Assembly (NCBI RefSeq): GCF_022605725.1
Contig: NC_065547.1
Location: 27,135,167-27,199,166 of the forward strand
Source of the DNA: Anthonomus grandis grandis
Taxonomy: Eukaryota; Arthropoda; Insecta; Coleoptera; Curculionidae
Direction of reading: 5' to 3'
DNA: 64,000 nucleotides
Shown piece by piece: positions 34,401 to 46,800 of this stretch. The notes below the pieces were generated by a model. It was not told the DNA's origin, searched no databases, and saw only the letters and a program-made list of their open reading frames with translations. How positions within the stretch are numbered: the stretch's first letter is position 1; every line of letters begins with the position of its first letter. Position numbers and translations under genes: made by a program.

Positions 34401-37400
34401 GTAGATTTGAGGTCTAAAACTATTTTAGAAATTTCTGCTACAGTGGCTAAGCGAAATGAGAACTGGAGATCAGGACTAAATGTATGATTATGAAAATATT
34501 CGAATGGAGGGAGTCCTTAGCTGAAGGACTATAAACTCATGAAAAATCATTTATTTTGTCGGGATTTTGAAGGTTTACAGGTATAGAACGATTAGAGAAT
34601 TTCTGAGACTAGGGTTTTTTATTGCTTTCCATAGTTTTTTACTATTGCTGTTTTTTTAATAAAGTTCCAAATATGCTTTCTTTTCCCGCCTAATCATCCC
34701 CACCACCGAATTTCGAAGTTGCTTGTAGAATAGCCAATCGGGTAAACTCTTTGACTTTTTAAATCTCGATAACGCATTATTTTTTCTTTTATAAAGAGTT
34801 TAACGCTTTCGGTAATCCATGGAGTATAAGGCTTAGAAATCCTTGAGGACTGTCGACAACCCAAATCGCTGATTCGAAAAACTTGGTTGGATGACACACC
34901 CCATTCGCTATGCCCCTGAGGGTGCTTTGTAAGAAAATGAATTTTAATGATTCTTTCTTATCGCTTTTTATTACTATTTAAAAGTAATATTTTTAAATTA
35001 AATTTTCCTCATTAGTTTTTAATGAAAAAATGACTATTTACACCACTGCCTATATAAGTCATAAAATTTATCAAAAAAATTGTAGCAAATGATTAAAAAA
35101 AATTAGTTCAGGTAATATTTAATCTGTGATCAAGGGATATGCAATAAAGTATTTTGTCGCGAACACAATAGGCGATAGAAAACAATTCGCATGGTATATT
35201 TAAAAGAAAAATGATCGATTTAATCGATCAGTGGCGTACATTTTTTTGTCAATAATGTTGGCTAAACTGTATACTTAAAGGCCTCTAAACCAATCTGTTG
35301 TATGTACAAAATTGAGACTAAATTAATCTCTTATTATTTTGCAGACATTGCAAAATTTCACCAAAATCGCGGTTAATGGGTTATTCTTTGAAAAGGTTGC
35401 ACTCGTATTTGTGGCTCTTTTGGTATGTTTTGGGAAAAACGCTGGTTACGTCAATTTAGATTTCTGGGAAACGCCTTTTCATCTAGAGACAGGATAATCC
35501 AAAAATAAAATCTTGTGTTACACTTACAGTTTTAAATAAAAATCTCTAATTTTTTTTAATATTGAGATTCTCCGTGAAGTTTTTTGAGTAAGAATATTTA
35601 TATCTTCAATCGATGTGAAGCTATTTGATTTTATAATAAAATCTTAGAAATGTGATAATTAGAAATTATATCCGAAAAGTAATAATCAATATAGCTCTCA
35701 TAGGAACAATACTTAAAATTAAACAATTCTTCTAATATTAATGAAACGAAAAATAACTTTTTTAAGTTAATTAAATTTTTAATTTTAAATTTTAAATTTT
35801 TAACGTTTTTAAGAAATAAATTTCCGGAAATGCCGGCCTACACATTTATGTTTTCAGGATATTGCAAGTGTACCTCTCGAAACAAATGTGGATTCGATTA
35901 TGGCGAATATTAGGCACAGATCCAGTTTATTCAAATTTTTTATCAACTTATCCACATACTTTTCGTCAATTCAAATTGAAATTTAAAGTTTTATTGTATA
36001 ACAGGAAACAAATTTATTAATAAGTCAATGATTGAGATATTAGATCCATGGGTCAAATGATTCTATGAAAAGGTCTATTTTTATTTAGTACAGCCCTGTT
36101 TACAAGGATTGATTTTGAGGGTGAAATTAGTCCAGGATTATCTCTAGGATCAAAATGTCAGTTGAAGTGAGTTTAGACGAAGAATTATAGGACATAACCT
36201 CTAAATCTTTAAAAGTGTTATTGTTTAAAGATAATAAAAATAAACTAATAATTTCTTTTTCAAGCCAGGCGTCGTAGTCCTGCTCATTTGCCGCTTTTCC
36301 GACATCTAATCCGCTCTCGTGATTGGTCACTTTTAGCATCTTAGAAAAGTACTTAAAAAAAAAATCTCACATCAGAATGAGTTGAAAATTGGTCAAAGTG
36401 TTTCTTATTCGATTCCGCACAGATTCACTATTTTGTTTTGTGATATTCGATCTGGTTATCTTAAAATTTAATAAACTGTAAATAAAATACCATCGGTAAA
36501 ACTGGCAACGACGTGAAAACGCCCGACCAAGATGCAAGCCAGCCTGAACAGCTGACGAGGGAAACCAATAATAGCAAATCACAAAATGTAAATTATAACG
36601 GATCGCCAAACAAAATAGTGAATCTAAGCGGAATCGAATAAGAAACACTTTGACCAATTTTCAACTCATTCTGATGTGAGGTTTTTTTTTTAAGTACTTT
36701 TCTAAGATGCTAAAAGTGACCAATCACGAGAGCGGATTAGATGTCGGAAAAGCGGCAAATGAGCAGGACTACGACGCCTTAAGCTTGCCCTCGTATTTTC
36801 TTATTTATTTTCGTACACAAGAATATCATATTCAATAAAATGTCAAACTTGTCATTTTGGTACTTCAAAATAGGTCCTAGGTGTTTACACCCAAAAAATT
36901 GTCCTCGTGACGTAATTTGATCCAATTATTAAATATTTGCTACCCCCGTTGTAAACGTAGCTATTGAGAGATAATACAATAAATTTGGTAATATAATAAT
37001 ATTACTATATATAATAATAATAATAATATAATAATATGATATTGTTATATATAGTAATACATAATATAATAATAAGACCAAACTCACGGTACAATATAAA
37101 ATAATAATAAGTAGTAAGTATATTAAATGCTTGAATGGTCAAAAATTTGGAATTTTTCAAGAACTTAAAAATATTGAACTAGTTGGATGCTCTGTCTATA
37201 GGCTCTTTCTTGGCCAAATTGGTGCCAGAAGTGTTTTCTTGTATGGATGTAGGGAATAGCAAAATTCAAAGCTGACATGAGATCTAAAGCATCAATTTGA
37301 TTGTTGCATATTTTAAATAAAAACATTAAACTCCCACAAATAGGATATTTATGAAGAGATAGTACATAAAAGCTTGAAAACAATAACTGCTGACTGAATC

Positions 37401-40303
37401 CCCTTTACTATAAATATGATACAACATATGTAGAATTTTCGTTGAACTGATTCGAGCATAATTAGAAAACCATGCATACAATAAGCGTGATTTTACTAGG
37501 CAGTTAAACAAAATTGTTCTGTTTGAAGTATTAGAAAATAGTTCAGTTGATTAATATCAACTAAAATTATAATTGATGAAGCCCAGGGTCTTTAAAAAAA
37601 ATCTTAATTAAAAGTAAGCTCTTTATCAACACAGGCCCACGAGGTGACGAATAGAGTCGAAATTTGGAAGTATGGAATTATTTATTACGTAACCAAAATC
37701 AATGTTTTTTTAAGCAAAGAAATTGACATCTTTCTAAATTTCTGAAAATTTCTAACTTTCTTTAAGTAGGAGTCTGTTAACTTCACACTATTGATAAACC
37801 ATGAGGATTCTTAACAAGACAAAAAACTTTCATGTCATTGGCAAACAGTAGATACTTTATGCTTATACTCGTGGCAATACCATTGAAAAAAATCATAAAT
37901 AAATAATCAAAAATAGAGCAAAATTTCTTTCCTAGAGGCCACGACTTGAGGCAATATAGATAGATGATCTGAACCAATTGAACTCCACAAATTGCGGTAT
38001 ATCTAATAAGTAGAAAATGAAAAAATTCTACTAGATACTTATGAAAGCCTGTTTTCTAAAGTTTTTCGCAGATAACTCCTTGTCCCTACCTATCGAAAGC
38101 CTTAGCAAAATCTGGGAAGATTATATCAAGTTGACATTTACAGTTTATAGCCTTATATGCGTTTTGCAGAAATGATGTTAAATAATTAGTGATTGTTGAT
38201 CTATACTGAAAAAACCACACTGATTATCTAAAATAAGATGTTTAATTTGGTGAAACAGGTTACGATACTGACAGGTCACAAGAGGCTTAGAAAAGTTGGG
38301 CAAAATGGAGATTGGACAATAGTTCGCCACTATATTTCTATCTTCTGACATAAAGATAGGGAAAATTTTGACTTGCTTTCAGGAAAAGTGGTCGTGTCTA
38401 GTGAAAAAATGAAAAAGTATACATAGAGGTTCAACGCAAAGGAACAATCACGTAGGAACACTATCAAATCTTGCAGTTTTTTGAGAATAATAATACATTC
38501 ACATGTTTTCACTAATAAATATGAATATTTTAAGAAGAGATTATATATGACTGCAATCAGTATATGGAGGGAACCTGTCAAATACGCTACTACGGAAAAG
38601 TATTTACAATTTGCAGGAGAATAGACAACGAATTGTAATTGTAGTTTAAATTATTCAGATTCTGGATGTGTTTCTTTCTTGTTGTATAAATTTCCTGAAA
38701 TTTCTTGTATGACGATGCATAGAACTTTCAGAATTTGGTATATAGACTTGATACCCTGCATTAATAGAGGACTTCCTGGATGCTCGAAAGGGGGTTGGGC
38801 AGTATACCAGGTGGAATATAGTGAAATATAATTCAGACTGAGATTTTGCTTAAAGTTTCAATTCTTATTGGTTTCTCCTCTAAGTGATATAATAATAAAA
38901 GGATGATCAGCATTCTCTAAGACAAGTAAAGTAGCACTATCAATAATGCATGAAAAATTAAATGGTTTTGTAAATATACAGGAAAAAGTCTGTTTGAATA
39001 ACGACTTCTATCAGCATTTTTCATGACTGCCACTACTTCAGAGTATACGCCAATGTTCTCTCCTTATTTCAGATGTTGATCATATCCTTTTAAATTTACC
39101 ATTCGAACCAAAACAGTAGATAACGTCTTGGCTGGAAAAATATTACCTTGTACATTACGAATATTATTAAATTGACACAGATCAAAAAATTCCAAAAGAC
39201 ATGCAATAATTCCACCTTCATATTAATAGTTGGTTTTAGAACCTAAATATTGATAAAAAAAATCACCTATGATTAAAACTTTCTGTTTTTGTATACAGTT
39301 AAGACTCTTAAGGGCAAAAATATAGTCAAACAAGAATTTTCAATTGGAGACCTAGGTGGTACATAAATAGCAATATTTATGTATCAATATTGCATTAATA
39401 TTTTTGTCTGGATGTAACGCATTAATTAACCGGGCCGTAGCTCTTGCAATGCTCCTATTTTGGTAATACAGTTTTGTTATTTCTAGTCTTTCTTGAATTG
39501 AATAAATCATTGTTTAATATTTATTACAAATAGGTAAGCAACTAAGTAATTTGAAATCAAAGACAATGTTTAATGACATACGATGACAGTGACTGATGCT
39601 AAAAGTTCTTGCTGGTATCCAGGGTTATTAATTTTGCAATCCATTATTAGCAATATTAAGTCAAGTTAGTCGAATCTTATTAAATAAAATTTTGGCACAA
39701 CAATTGAAGAAGTTACTAAAAACTTCATGGATAATAATTTTTTGTTGAATAAATGGAGGTTTTCATTTAAAAATGTAATGTGTAATGCAATATCTTAGTT
39801 TTGGATCACCCTTTATTATAGTAGAAACCAAAATTTATGTGCCCGAGCATTTTTACAAATATATACTAAGGAGATGCACAAATATGGATACGACCTTGTA
39901 AAAGTAATAAATTGGCTGGGAAAAGTAATAACTTCCTATAAGTATAGCAAAATAAAAAAATTAAGTTTTATGATCCTAATATAATCATTTTTAATGGTAA
40001 ATTACCTACGTCCAGATTTGACTACGCTAAATGATTTTTATTTTAAGATGTTTTGTGACTTACCTAAAACACCATCATAGCGAGATTCTTTCAAATATTG
40101 AGCATATTTTGGAATGCGATCAAGATTAACTGAACTAAAACTAAGTTTTTAAGGTAAATCCTTAAAAAACAAATACATACTCACAAATCCTGGTTGAAAA
40201 TGGTAAAAACCGGCGCTAGTAGGCCCACAAATGTAAAATTCACCTGAAAACCGGAATATATGAGGACGAGCAGGAAAAATCAAGAAAATTTTCTCACCAA
40301 CAT
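31441..40303 (-). CDS. N-acetylneuraminate lyase-like aldolase
   Basis: Seven exons join in phase: 40303-40298, 40243-40185, 40134-40064, 32498-32184, 32002-31854, 31803-31632 and 31577-31441. They total 909 bases, or 302 codons plus TGA, the usual length of the family. All junctions are GT-AG. The protein is a DapA/NanA-type TIM barrel: AATSGEG (residues 47-53) at the phosphate/carboxylate-binding loop, LLYYHN with the candidate catalytic Tyr140/141, and VGIKYTSND with Lys171, the Schiff-base lysine. Sialate lyases split N-acetylneuraminate into N-acetylmannosamine and pyruvate in the cytosol. Other DapA-family substrates are possible, and the family tie is firmer than the substrate. Intron 3 spans about 7.56 kb and holds LINEs and a long inverted repeat. 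Exon 1 codes for only Met-Leu; the real start could be another upstream exon, but the phase-0 junction and the fit to the family N terminus favour this one. Confidence 0.85.
32880..34905 (-). mobile_element. Two fused LINE reverse transcriptase fragments in the lyase intron
   Basis: From 34905 down: a linker piece (34897-34694, KPYTPWITESVKLFIKEK), palm motifs LVLLDFSKAFDTFDHSLLL and SGIPQGSVLGPILFLMY (34101-33790), FADDMQIYYSF in another frame near 33760, thumb, and a C-terminal YNKLP near 33265. Directly after it a second, separate LINE palm begins: LLFSDDLKLNRVFKSFQDCE (33248-32952), repeating a domain already passed. So two LINE copies abut head to tail. The lyase intron is the host, since exon 32498 and exon 40064 splice across it. 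Confidence 0.75.
34906..36265. other. Intronic A+T-rich stretch, nothing recognised
   Basis: It lies within the large lyase intron. No ORF, repeat or RNA gene was found by eye. Confidence 0.3.
36270..36778. repeat. Long near-perfect inverted repeat (hairpin), arms about 170 bp
   Basis: The left arm starts GGCGTCGTAGTCCTGCTCAT at about 36269 and runs to about 36435. The right arm, about 36600-36778, is its reverse complement with only a few differences (for example CTCACATC versus CCTCACATC, CGCACAG versus CGCTTAG). The loop is about 160 bp. A minus-strand 70-codon ORF (36339-36127, starting MLKVTNHESGLDVGKAANEQ) begins inside the left arm and continues outside it. The right arm repeats its first 24 codons on the plus strand. 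I do not recognise the protein. Confidence 0.85.
36965..37085. repeat. AT-rich microsatellite
   Basis: A run built of TAATATAATAATA-type units, partly self-complementary (TACTATATATAATA and TATATATAGTAATA). It may be hard to sequence and assemble. Confidence 0.7.
37150..39530 (-). mobile_element. Degenerate LINE in the lyase intron
   Basis: The upper part (about 39480-39200) carries endonuclease-like VPPRSPIEN and LIIGDFF. The middle (38160-37780) has palm pieces, including a box reading YLLFANDMKVFCLV where FADD is expected, so the second catalytic Asp is Asn. The lower part (37511-37165) has LVKSRLLYAWFSNYARIS and a C-terminal region. Many stops and shifts make this one of the oldest LINEs in the window. 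Confidence 0.55.
39531..40063. other. Rest of the large lyase intron
   Basis: No feature was recognised between the LINE and the donor of exon 3. Confidence 0.3.
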
Positions 40304-41560
40304 GTTTATTTACTCTCCCTGCAAACCGGAGCAACGAAATACAGAAAATTATTATGCTTAACCTTCAATATTTCAATCCGTAAAAGAAGGTAATGCGGTG
40401 GCATTCGCAATTTTTTTATATTCAATGTTATAAACGCGATGTTAATTATTCAACCGTACGTCTGCGATCTCGGATGGAGGAGGTAATAATAAAGGAGAAA
40501 GCAGATTTAACTGAATACGAAATAATAAGAACGATGGTTATACCATGCGTTTGTGATAATAAACCATTACATAAAGTTTGGCGTCGTTAATTGATTAAAG
40601 TAAGCCAATAATAATTATCCTTGATAATAAATGCAAGAGAAGTAAGGTGTGGACACCGGACCAGTTTTAAATAATACAGGAGTGGATTTTTAAAATTAGC
40701 TTTTTTGCAGTTACAGGCGTAGCTTCCCTGGTAATCATTCTTATTCTAAGAAGATCCCTGTTTTTACGGTTTCTGAAACAGTATGGCGTATACATGGTGA
40801 GTGTTAAGGAACCGCATCGATCGAGGATGGAAAACCCATAATTAGGAAAAATCTGAAAATTTGACAATACACTAAAGTCGGTGGGGGTAACTCAACTACA
40901 ATATGATCTGCACTTCTGATGCAGAAGTAGGTGTCAAGTTTGTTATGCTTAATGGAAGACCATGTATATTGAGATAATTTTGGACTCTTCATTAGAATCT
41001 AAGTCTAACCATTTTTGACATACTTTTTTAAGTTTTTATGTCAAAAATTACGTTTGCACACCATACAATAATAAACAATTTTTACTGTAAGGAATTATAT
41101 TTGGATCGTTGGTGAGGATTTACCCTGCAGAGGTTAACCAATGTTAATAATAAAATATAAAGTTCATATGAAATTTCGATAAATATTAATATAGGGCAGT
41201 AGAAAATGAAAAATATAAATCCCTATAGAAATCTCCTATTTTTATAATTTAGTCGTATTAGATATTAAGCCTTAAAAATAAGGATAACTTTATATGAAGA
41301 TACCTATTTTGGAAATTTGTAGCTTCTGAAATATTTGTTTTCTATTTTAAGAAAACTGTACGGTTTCTAAATTGCATCAGTTGACCACGACGGAGCCACG
41401 TTACAAAAAAAAAATTAATAACAATAAAATTAAATTAAAAACAATAATGCTTAACAACACTACTTGTCATTTGCAAATTGTTAATAATAAATCATACCGG
41501 CACGATTGATATTTATTTGATTGAGAAGGATTATTTAAAATTATTTATTATTTACGGAGA
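40304..41560. other. Upstream region of the lyase gene
   Basis: It should contain the minus-strand promoter and 5' UTR of the lyase gene. I see no clear TATA box or initiator. Two overlapping short minus-strand ORFs (40992-40804, 40867-40667) look like chance. Confidence 0.3.
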
Positions 41561-42540
41561 ATGTGAATAAAAATGTTCAACCCTTTGACATATTTGACTA
41601 GTAATTGAGGTCATAGCTTTGCTTTTTCTGAAGTGACTTATAATCAGGTGCGTCAAAAGATTGATTCTATGAGAAGTAGTCCAAGTAGGGGCCCATTTGA
41701 TTTTAATACATGGCTCATTAAAATTAAAATAATAAAAAACTTGATTATTGTTCCTGTTTTGTTGTTGATACAAATTGAATAACTTAGCTATCATAAAGGG
41801 CATTTTTTCCGATTTTCTTAAAATTGCAAAAGTCATACCAATATCTAAAAAACGATCTAAGATGGATCCCAAGAATTATCGGCCAATTTCCTCAGTCCCA
41901 ATTTTTGGTAAAATCTTTGAAACCTTACTGAAAAGTCAAATAGAAGAATATTTTAAGCAATATTCATTGTTTTATGTTAGGCAACATAGCTTTAGACATC
42001 AACACTCAATACAGCGGTCGGAGACTTGTGTGACAAGATTCTGGAACTTTTGAGTGCAGTTTTTACTCAAAGGTAAAACATTTTACAATTTTTCAAAATC
42101 TTTCGATTGTAGTGAGCATAATATACTTTTCAAAAGCTCGTCTATTATAGATTTGATAATCCAAGTATTAAGTTGCTCCAGTCCTACTTAACAGACAGGA
42201 GACAATATGTTCATTTTTAGAGTGGTAGGACTGGTAAATCCCAGAGTTTACTAATGGTACGGGACACTGTTCTTGGGCCCACTCTCTTTATGGTGTATAT
42301 CAATAAATTTTCCAGCTATCTTCCTGGGTCTGTATTTTCTTTATGCTGATGACACACGCAAGGATCGTGTGTCATCAGCATTGCTGATAGCAGCCTATTC
42401 AGCCTGGATATTACAGCTGATCAGTCATGTAATTTCCGCCGTTTACATCTGTAGAATAGTGCAGGAACTGTTCAAAGTGTTCGCCAAACATTGTAAAGAA
42501 CATCGGTTGTAATTTGATGCGGCATAGGCTGGGTATAATA
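41560..42540 (+). mobile_element. LINE reverse transcriptase fragment, plus strand
   Basis: The reading frame 41775-42053 has FLKIAKVIPISKKRSKMDPK, NYRPISSVPIFGKIFE and LFYVRQHSFR, the first reverse transcriptase blocks. Later, in other frames, YLTDRRQYVHF and a box ending LYADDT (about 42340) give the palm. Just after YADDT the sequence folds into a perfect 15-bp hairpin (42344-42380), after which the family sequence is no longer recognisable. Confidence 0.75.
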
Positions 42541-42872
42541 CATTTTTAAGTTCAGAAAAAGAAATTTATGGCAGACAATTTGGGTGATCTCGCGAAATAT
42601 TCGATGGCACCCCTTCTTCTAGTCCATCTACCAGGGAAGTGTTTCTAATAAAATGTTTGAAATTCCATTCCACGGGGGATTTAAAAAACGAATCGCCATC
42701 ACGACATACCCATTTCAATTGGAAAAAATAAGGATGAAGGCTTATTTTATCCGACTCCTGAAAACTAGTATACGGATATAAGAATTTTTCTAAATAATTT
42801 TTTATAAATTTTTCTCATTGAATATTTAAAAAATTTGTTTTCATATTCAAAGCTGTAAACTTTGCTGTTTTC

Positions 42873-43077
42873 GTCCTATGGTTGGAACCTTTGGTGTGAT
42901 GTTCAAATTACGAGACAGTTTTACCACTAACTAAAACTCTTTATTTTACTTAATTTTAACGTGTTTCGTTAAAACTCATTTTTAATCTTCTCCCGAAAAT
43001 GCTAACATCGTTAGCGAAACACGTGTCGAGAGTAAAAATAAAGATTTTTGGTTAGTCGTAAAACTGTCTCGTAATTT
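42873..43077. mobile_element. Head-to-head pair of Penelope 3' ends
   Basis: 42873-42990 matches the PLE end at 10613-10745, beginning CCTATGGTTGGAACCTTTGG. From about 42985 to 43077 the same sequence returns inverted: CGAGACAGTTTTACCACTAA on the left faces its complement at 43035-43074. The result is an inverted dimer of terminal repeats without any reverse transcriptase. Confidence 0.75.
42986..43035 (+). ncRNA. Hammerhead-ribozyme-like motif, second copy
   Basis: Stem I is TTCTC (42988-42992) pairing with GAGAG (43028-43032). The core box is CCGAAAA (42993-42999) against consensus CUGANGA. Stem II is a perfect GCTAAC-ATC-GTTAGC (43001-43015), followed by GAAA (43016-43019), a minimal stem III CAC-GTG and TC, so cleavage would fall after 43027. 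Stems are better kept than in the 10.7-kb copy, but two core positions (U4, G8) differ, so activity is unlikely. Confidence 0.55.
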
Positions 43078-43099
43078 TCTGTTTTCGATAGATCGTTCT

Positions 43100-43480
43100 G
43101 TGTAACTAGTTCATTTTTGGTGGCCCTAGGGCACGATTTTAAAATGACAATATTGTAACGCCTTCTATCATTCGATTGGGTATGAATTAAGTCGTTGCAC
43201 AAAAATAGTCAACTGGTTTATTACACACCTTCATGCTAAACGCAATGATTGTAGACTACTAAAAGGATTAGCTTACATTGTATTTATTTCGATTTAAAAG
43301 TGGCGGCAATGCTCAAACTTAAACTAGCCTCCTAGCGGCGAGGGCTAGGAGTATCTCCACAGATGTTGCGCGGTGTGCCCGGCGCTTGCGCCACCGAGAT
43401 GATTCTCGAATGTCGGAGAACAGCTGGTATATTCGCGGCGGTTAAGATCGTTAGAATATAAATTTTATGTTTTATCGTTG
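43100..43480 (-). mobile_element. Possible solo LTR fragment
   Basis: On the minus strand a G+C-rich upstream part (with GCGCAAGCGCCGGGCACAC) is followed by AAATAAATACAATG and then AATAAACCAGTTGACTATTT, which looks like U3, a poly(A) signal and R/U5 of an insect LTR retroelement. No matching LTR, primer-binding site or target duplication was found. Confidence 0.25.
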
Positions 43481-43815
43481 AAAGCCAAGAATTAAAAGAA
43501 AAAACTCACAAAAACCTTTATCGTAGAAATTACTGACCATAATTGCCCAAATACTAAAATAAGTGTGATGAACGAGGCGATACAATGAGTTCTACAATGG
43601 TATTTATGTCTTTATGTCAGTTGAAGAAAAACAGACCTTAAAATATGTTTGCCCTGGACTGGAGGATATCGAATATTCCATTATGACAAAATGAAACCCA
43701 CAGGTTTTCTGCATCATAGGTAGGACATTCTTCAAAATACGTTAAGATTAAATTAAAAACCCACTCCTTGGCACAATAAAATTTTACTTTATTTTTTTAC
43801 AATTCTTCAGAAATT

Positions 43816-46800
43816 CTATTCTTTTTTCATTTTTATACTTTTTTTCCCGAAAACAAATCTGAAAATTAAAAGCAATAATAAAGCGGGCACGCCAATTAAC
43901 ACAACAAAAACATCAAGCAATAAATATTTGTGCCACTCTATATCAATTGTCGGACTTCTTAAATGCCTTGTTCCCCGATGACGTATAACGTACTCAGCCC
44001 ACCACGTGACTCTATCCAGACTCGTCATTGGCTCGTCTTGTAAGAGCGCGCGCAAGTTCTTCATATTTGACCTATAGGAGGGATTTTCGGCCACGTCTTT
44101 AATGGTTCTCACCAACTCTTCTTTGGTCGTGTTTAGATAGTCAACATGGCGTAAGACGCCCCATTTGGCCAGTCTTACGCTGTTCATTTCTTGATCGGCA
44201 ATAAATGGGATTCCTACCATAGGCATTTCTCGATCTATTGCCTCTTCTGTTGACTGAAGACCGCATTGGCTGATAAAAGCTTTGATGTTCGGATGAGCTA
44301 AAACAAAATACGTGTCTCTATATATTTTTTTAAAGTAAACTAAATCATTTAGAGGTTTAGTTTTTTAGTTGCAAGAAAAATATGTACAACTGGCTTACTC
44401 TCTTGGGTGCCAAAATATCCATGCATTTACTCGCAAGTGAAAATGCTAAGCAAAGCCTTAAGTTACAGAGTAAACGAGAATGCACCAATGATTTCCCACT
44501 TGCATTAGCTGCTAAGAAGAGTAATGCATAATGAATGCTTTTTTGCTTAATGAACACAACACTCGAAACAACTTGGTAACCCGCCTCTCCCACACGCCAT
44601 TAGGCCTGTCTACGTTCAATTTGGATGAAACTCTAATTAGCAGAGCGGTAGTAGGAAAAACGCTATCGTTCTCTTTTTAACTTGTGACTTATATTTAATA
44701 CTGTAATTTAATAGTCTACTGATTTTTGCATCCGAGACCTGAGTACAGGTGGTGTTATCTACAGGATAAGCACCGACCATAAATTTTTAGAAGAGAGAAC
44801 TTTTTGAATCATATGCACTTTCCAGCCAAGAGTTATTCTCTGTAAACCGAACCTGTAAACTGAAATAATCATTTACTCTGACATCCAGGCTGCCTTAATA
44901 TAAAGACCATCCAAGGTCCAGTTCCAAACTGGTTTAAGCAAGAGTGCAGGGTTTATCTGGACACATTATTTAGGAGGAAGTTCGAGTGTGTTAATTTCCG
45001 GAATACAGCTAAGTGAAGAGTAATGAGCGAGCCTTTTTGAAATTTAGTCTTAGTCTTGGATAAGAATTTATTACCAATAAGAAGATCATATTTCGACCAA
45101 TAGACGTGATTTCGTATCACTATATTGCGAATCTATAATAATTCAATCTAACTTATGAATAGAAAAGTAGACAAAGAACTGCAGATATGCAAGTGATGAG
45201 GTGTTCTCCAAGTTTTGTATTGATCTATACGCTGGTTGACATATATATTATTGGCTGACGTTAGGAATTTAACTTAACATTCGGAAGCCTATAAAAATCT
45301 TTCCTAACAACCTTCTAATTGGATTAGTAATATAGTTGTATCAATCTGTTCCAACAGCAGGCCTGCGATTAAGGCTATTACAGCCGAAAAGGTGAGATCA
45401 AAGCTCATACTGGAGTGCATAAAGTTCTTGGAGATGCTGGTGGAGGTAAGCTGTAGGGTTCAGCGTGTCTGGGTGCCTGGTCACTTAGGTTATGCTGAAA
45501 ACAAGGAAGCGAATCCCTTGCTAGACTCGAATCTGTGGACAAGTGGATCGGAGATGGACAGATCGACTAGCTAAGGCATGTAAAGATGGGCCCTTTGTCC
45601 GTTTCAGGGGACAATTTTTGCGTTTAAACTGACTGACTACTTTCTTACGGATTCTAACTGCTTGTGGGAATTGGAGAGTTCTCGTCGAGTATGTACTCTA
45701 AATATGAGTATGAACTCAAACCAGAAACCCAATTCGCGTTTGCTTCAATATTTTCCATCTCTGTGAAGGAGATTTGTTTTATTTTCTTGTTTTACTCATC
45801 TACTTTTTTTATTTTAATTTTTTAGAATTTTTTAACTTTTAATTATACATTTTTGATACCCCTGTTAGTAATTAATAATATGTGCAATACGATACAGATA
45901 GGGTTTAGGAGTTATGAGGAATGTCTTGAAGGATCAAACTTCTAGGAGTTGTTTAGTGCAACAGTAGAATCCATTTGAGTATAGGAACCCATGTCCGGAA
46001 ATGTGTCACTATGCCACTACGGCCCTAAGACGCGTTTAAATTTAGAAAAAATATTGATTACCTAAATAGGATCTGATGCATTTATTTTTACCTTTTGTAT
46101 ATGATACCATCACAACAATTGTTCAAAATGTCTTCCTCCAACCTCAATACACCGATTTAAACGCCGTACATGATTTCGGCGGACTACACTAAAAATTTGA
46201 TCCTCGTTTTGAATGATTTCAAATGCTGCTGATATTCGTCCAATTAAATCTAGCTCTGGTTCTACTGGAGTTTCGTAGACTAAAGGCTTTACATGTCCCC
46301 ACAAGAAAAAATCGAGCGACGTTAAATCGGGTGACCTAGGAGGTCAAGAAACTGCTTCACCTCTGGCAATCCAACCGCTGAGCCAAATACTCGCGTACTT
46401 GTACAGCAAAGTGAGCCAGCGTTCCATCATGCTGAAACCATATTTGCTGTCTAACGTTTAGTGGAACATTTTCAAGGCGTTCTGGGCGAACTTTCTCCAA
46501 GAAACGCAGATAAATAGGTCTTATTAACCGTTCCGGTAGAAGGTATGGCCCAATTAAATAATCATCAACAATGCCTGCCCATACGTTGGCAGACCAACGA
46601 TTCTGATGTTTTCTTGGAAAAATTGCATAAGGATTTTATTCGGCTCAAACATGGCTATTTCTACTATTAAAAATACCGTCTCTTGTGAAAGAGGCTTCAT
46701 CGGTCCACAAAACATATCGTAAAAATTTGGTTGTGCAATGATGTGATCCAGAAGCCATCGACAAAATTGAACTCTAGGATGATAATCGGCTGCAGTCACA

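Noticed and set aside
40667..40992. Two overlapping minus-strand ORFs upstream of the lyase
   Set aside because: No homology recalled and no splice link to the lyase gene.
43011..43202. 63-codon ORF next to the inverted PLE ends
   Set aside because: It begins in the hammerhead-like sequence and continues into LTR-like sequence; not a known PLE or gag protein.
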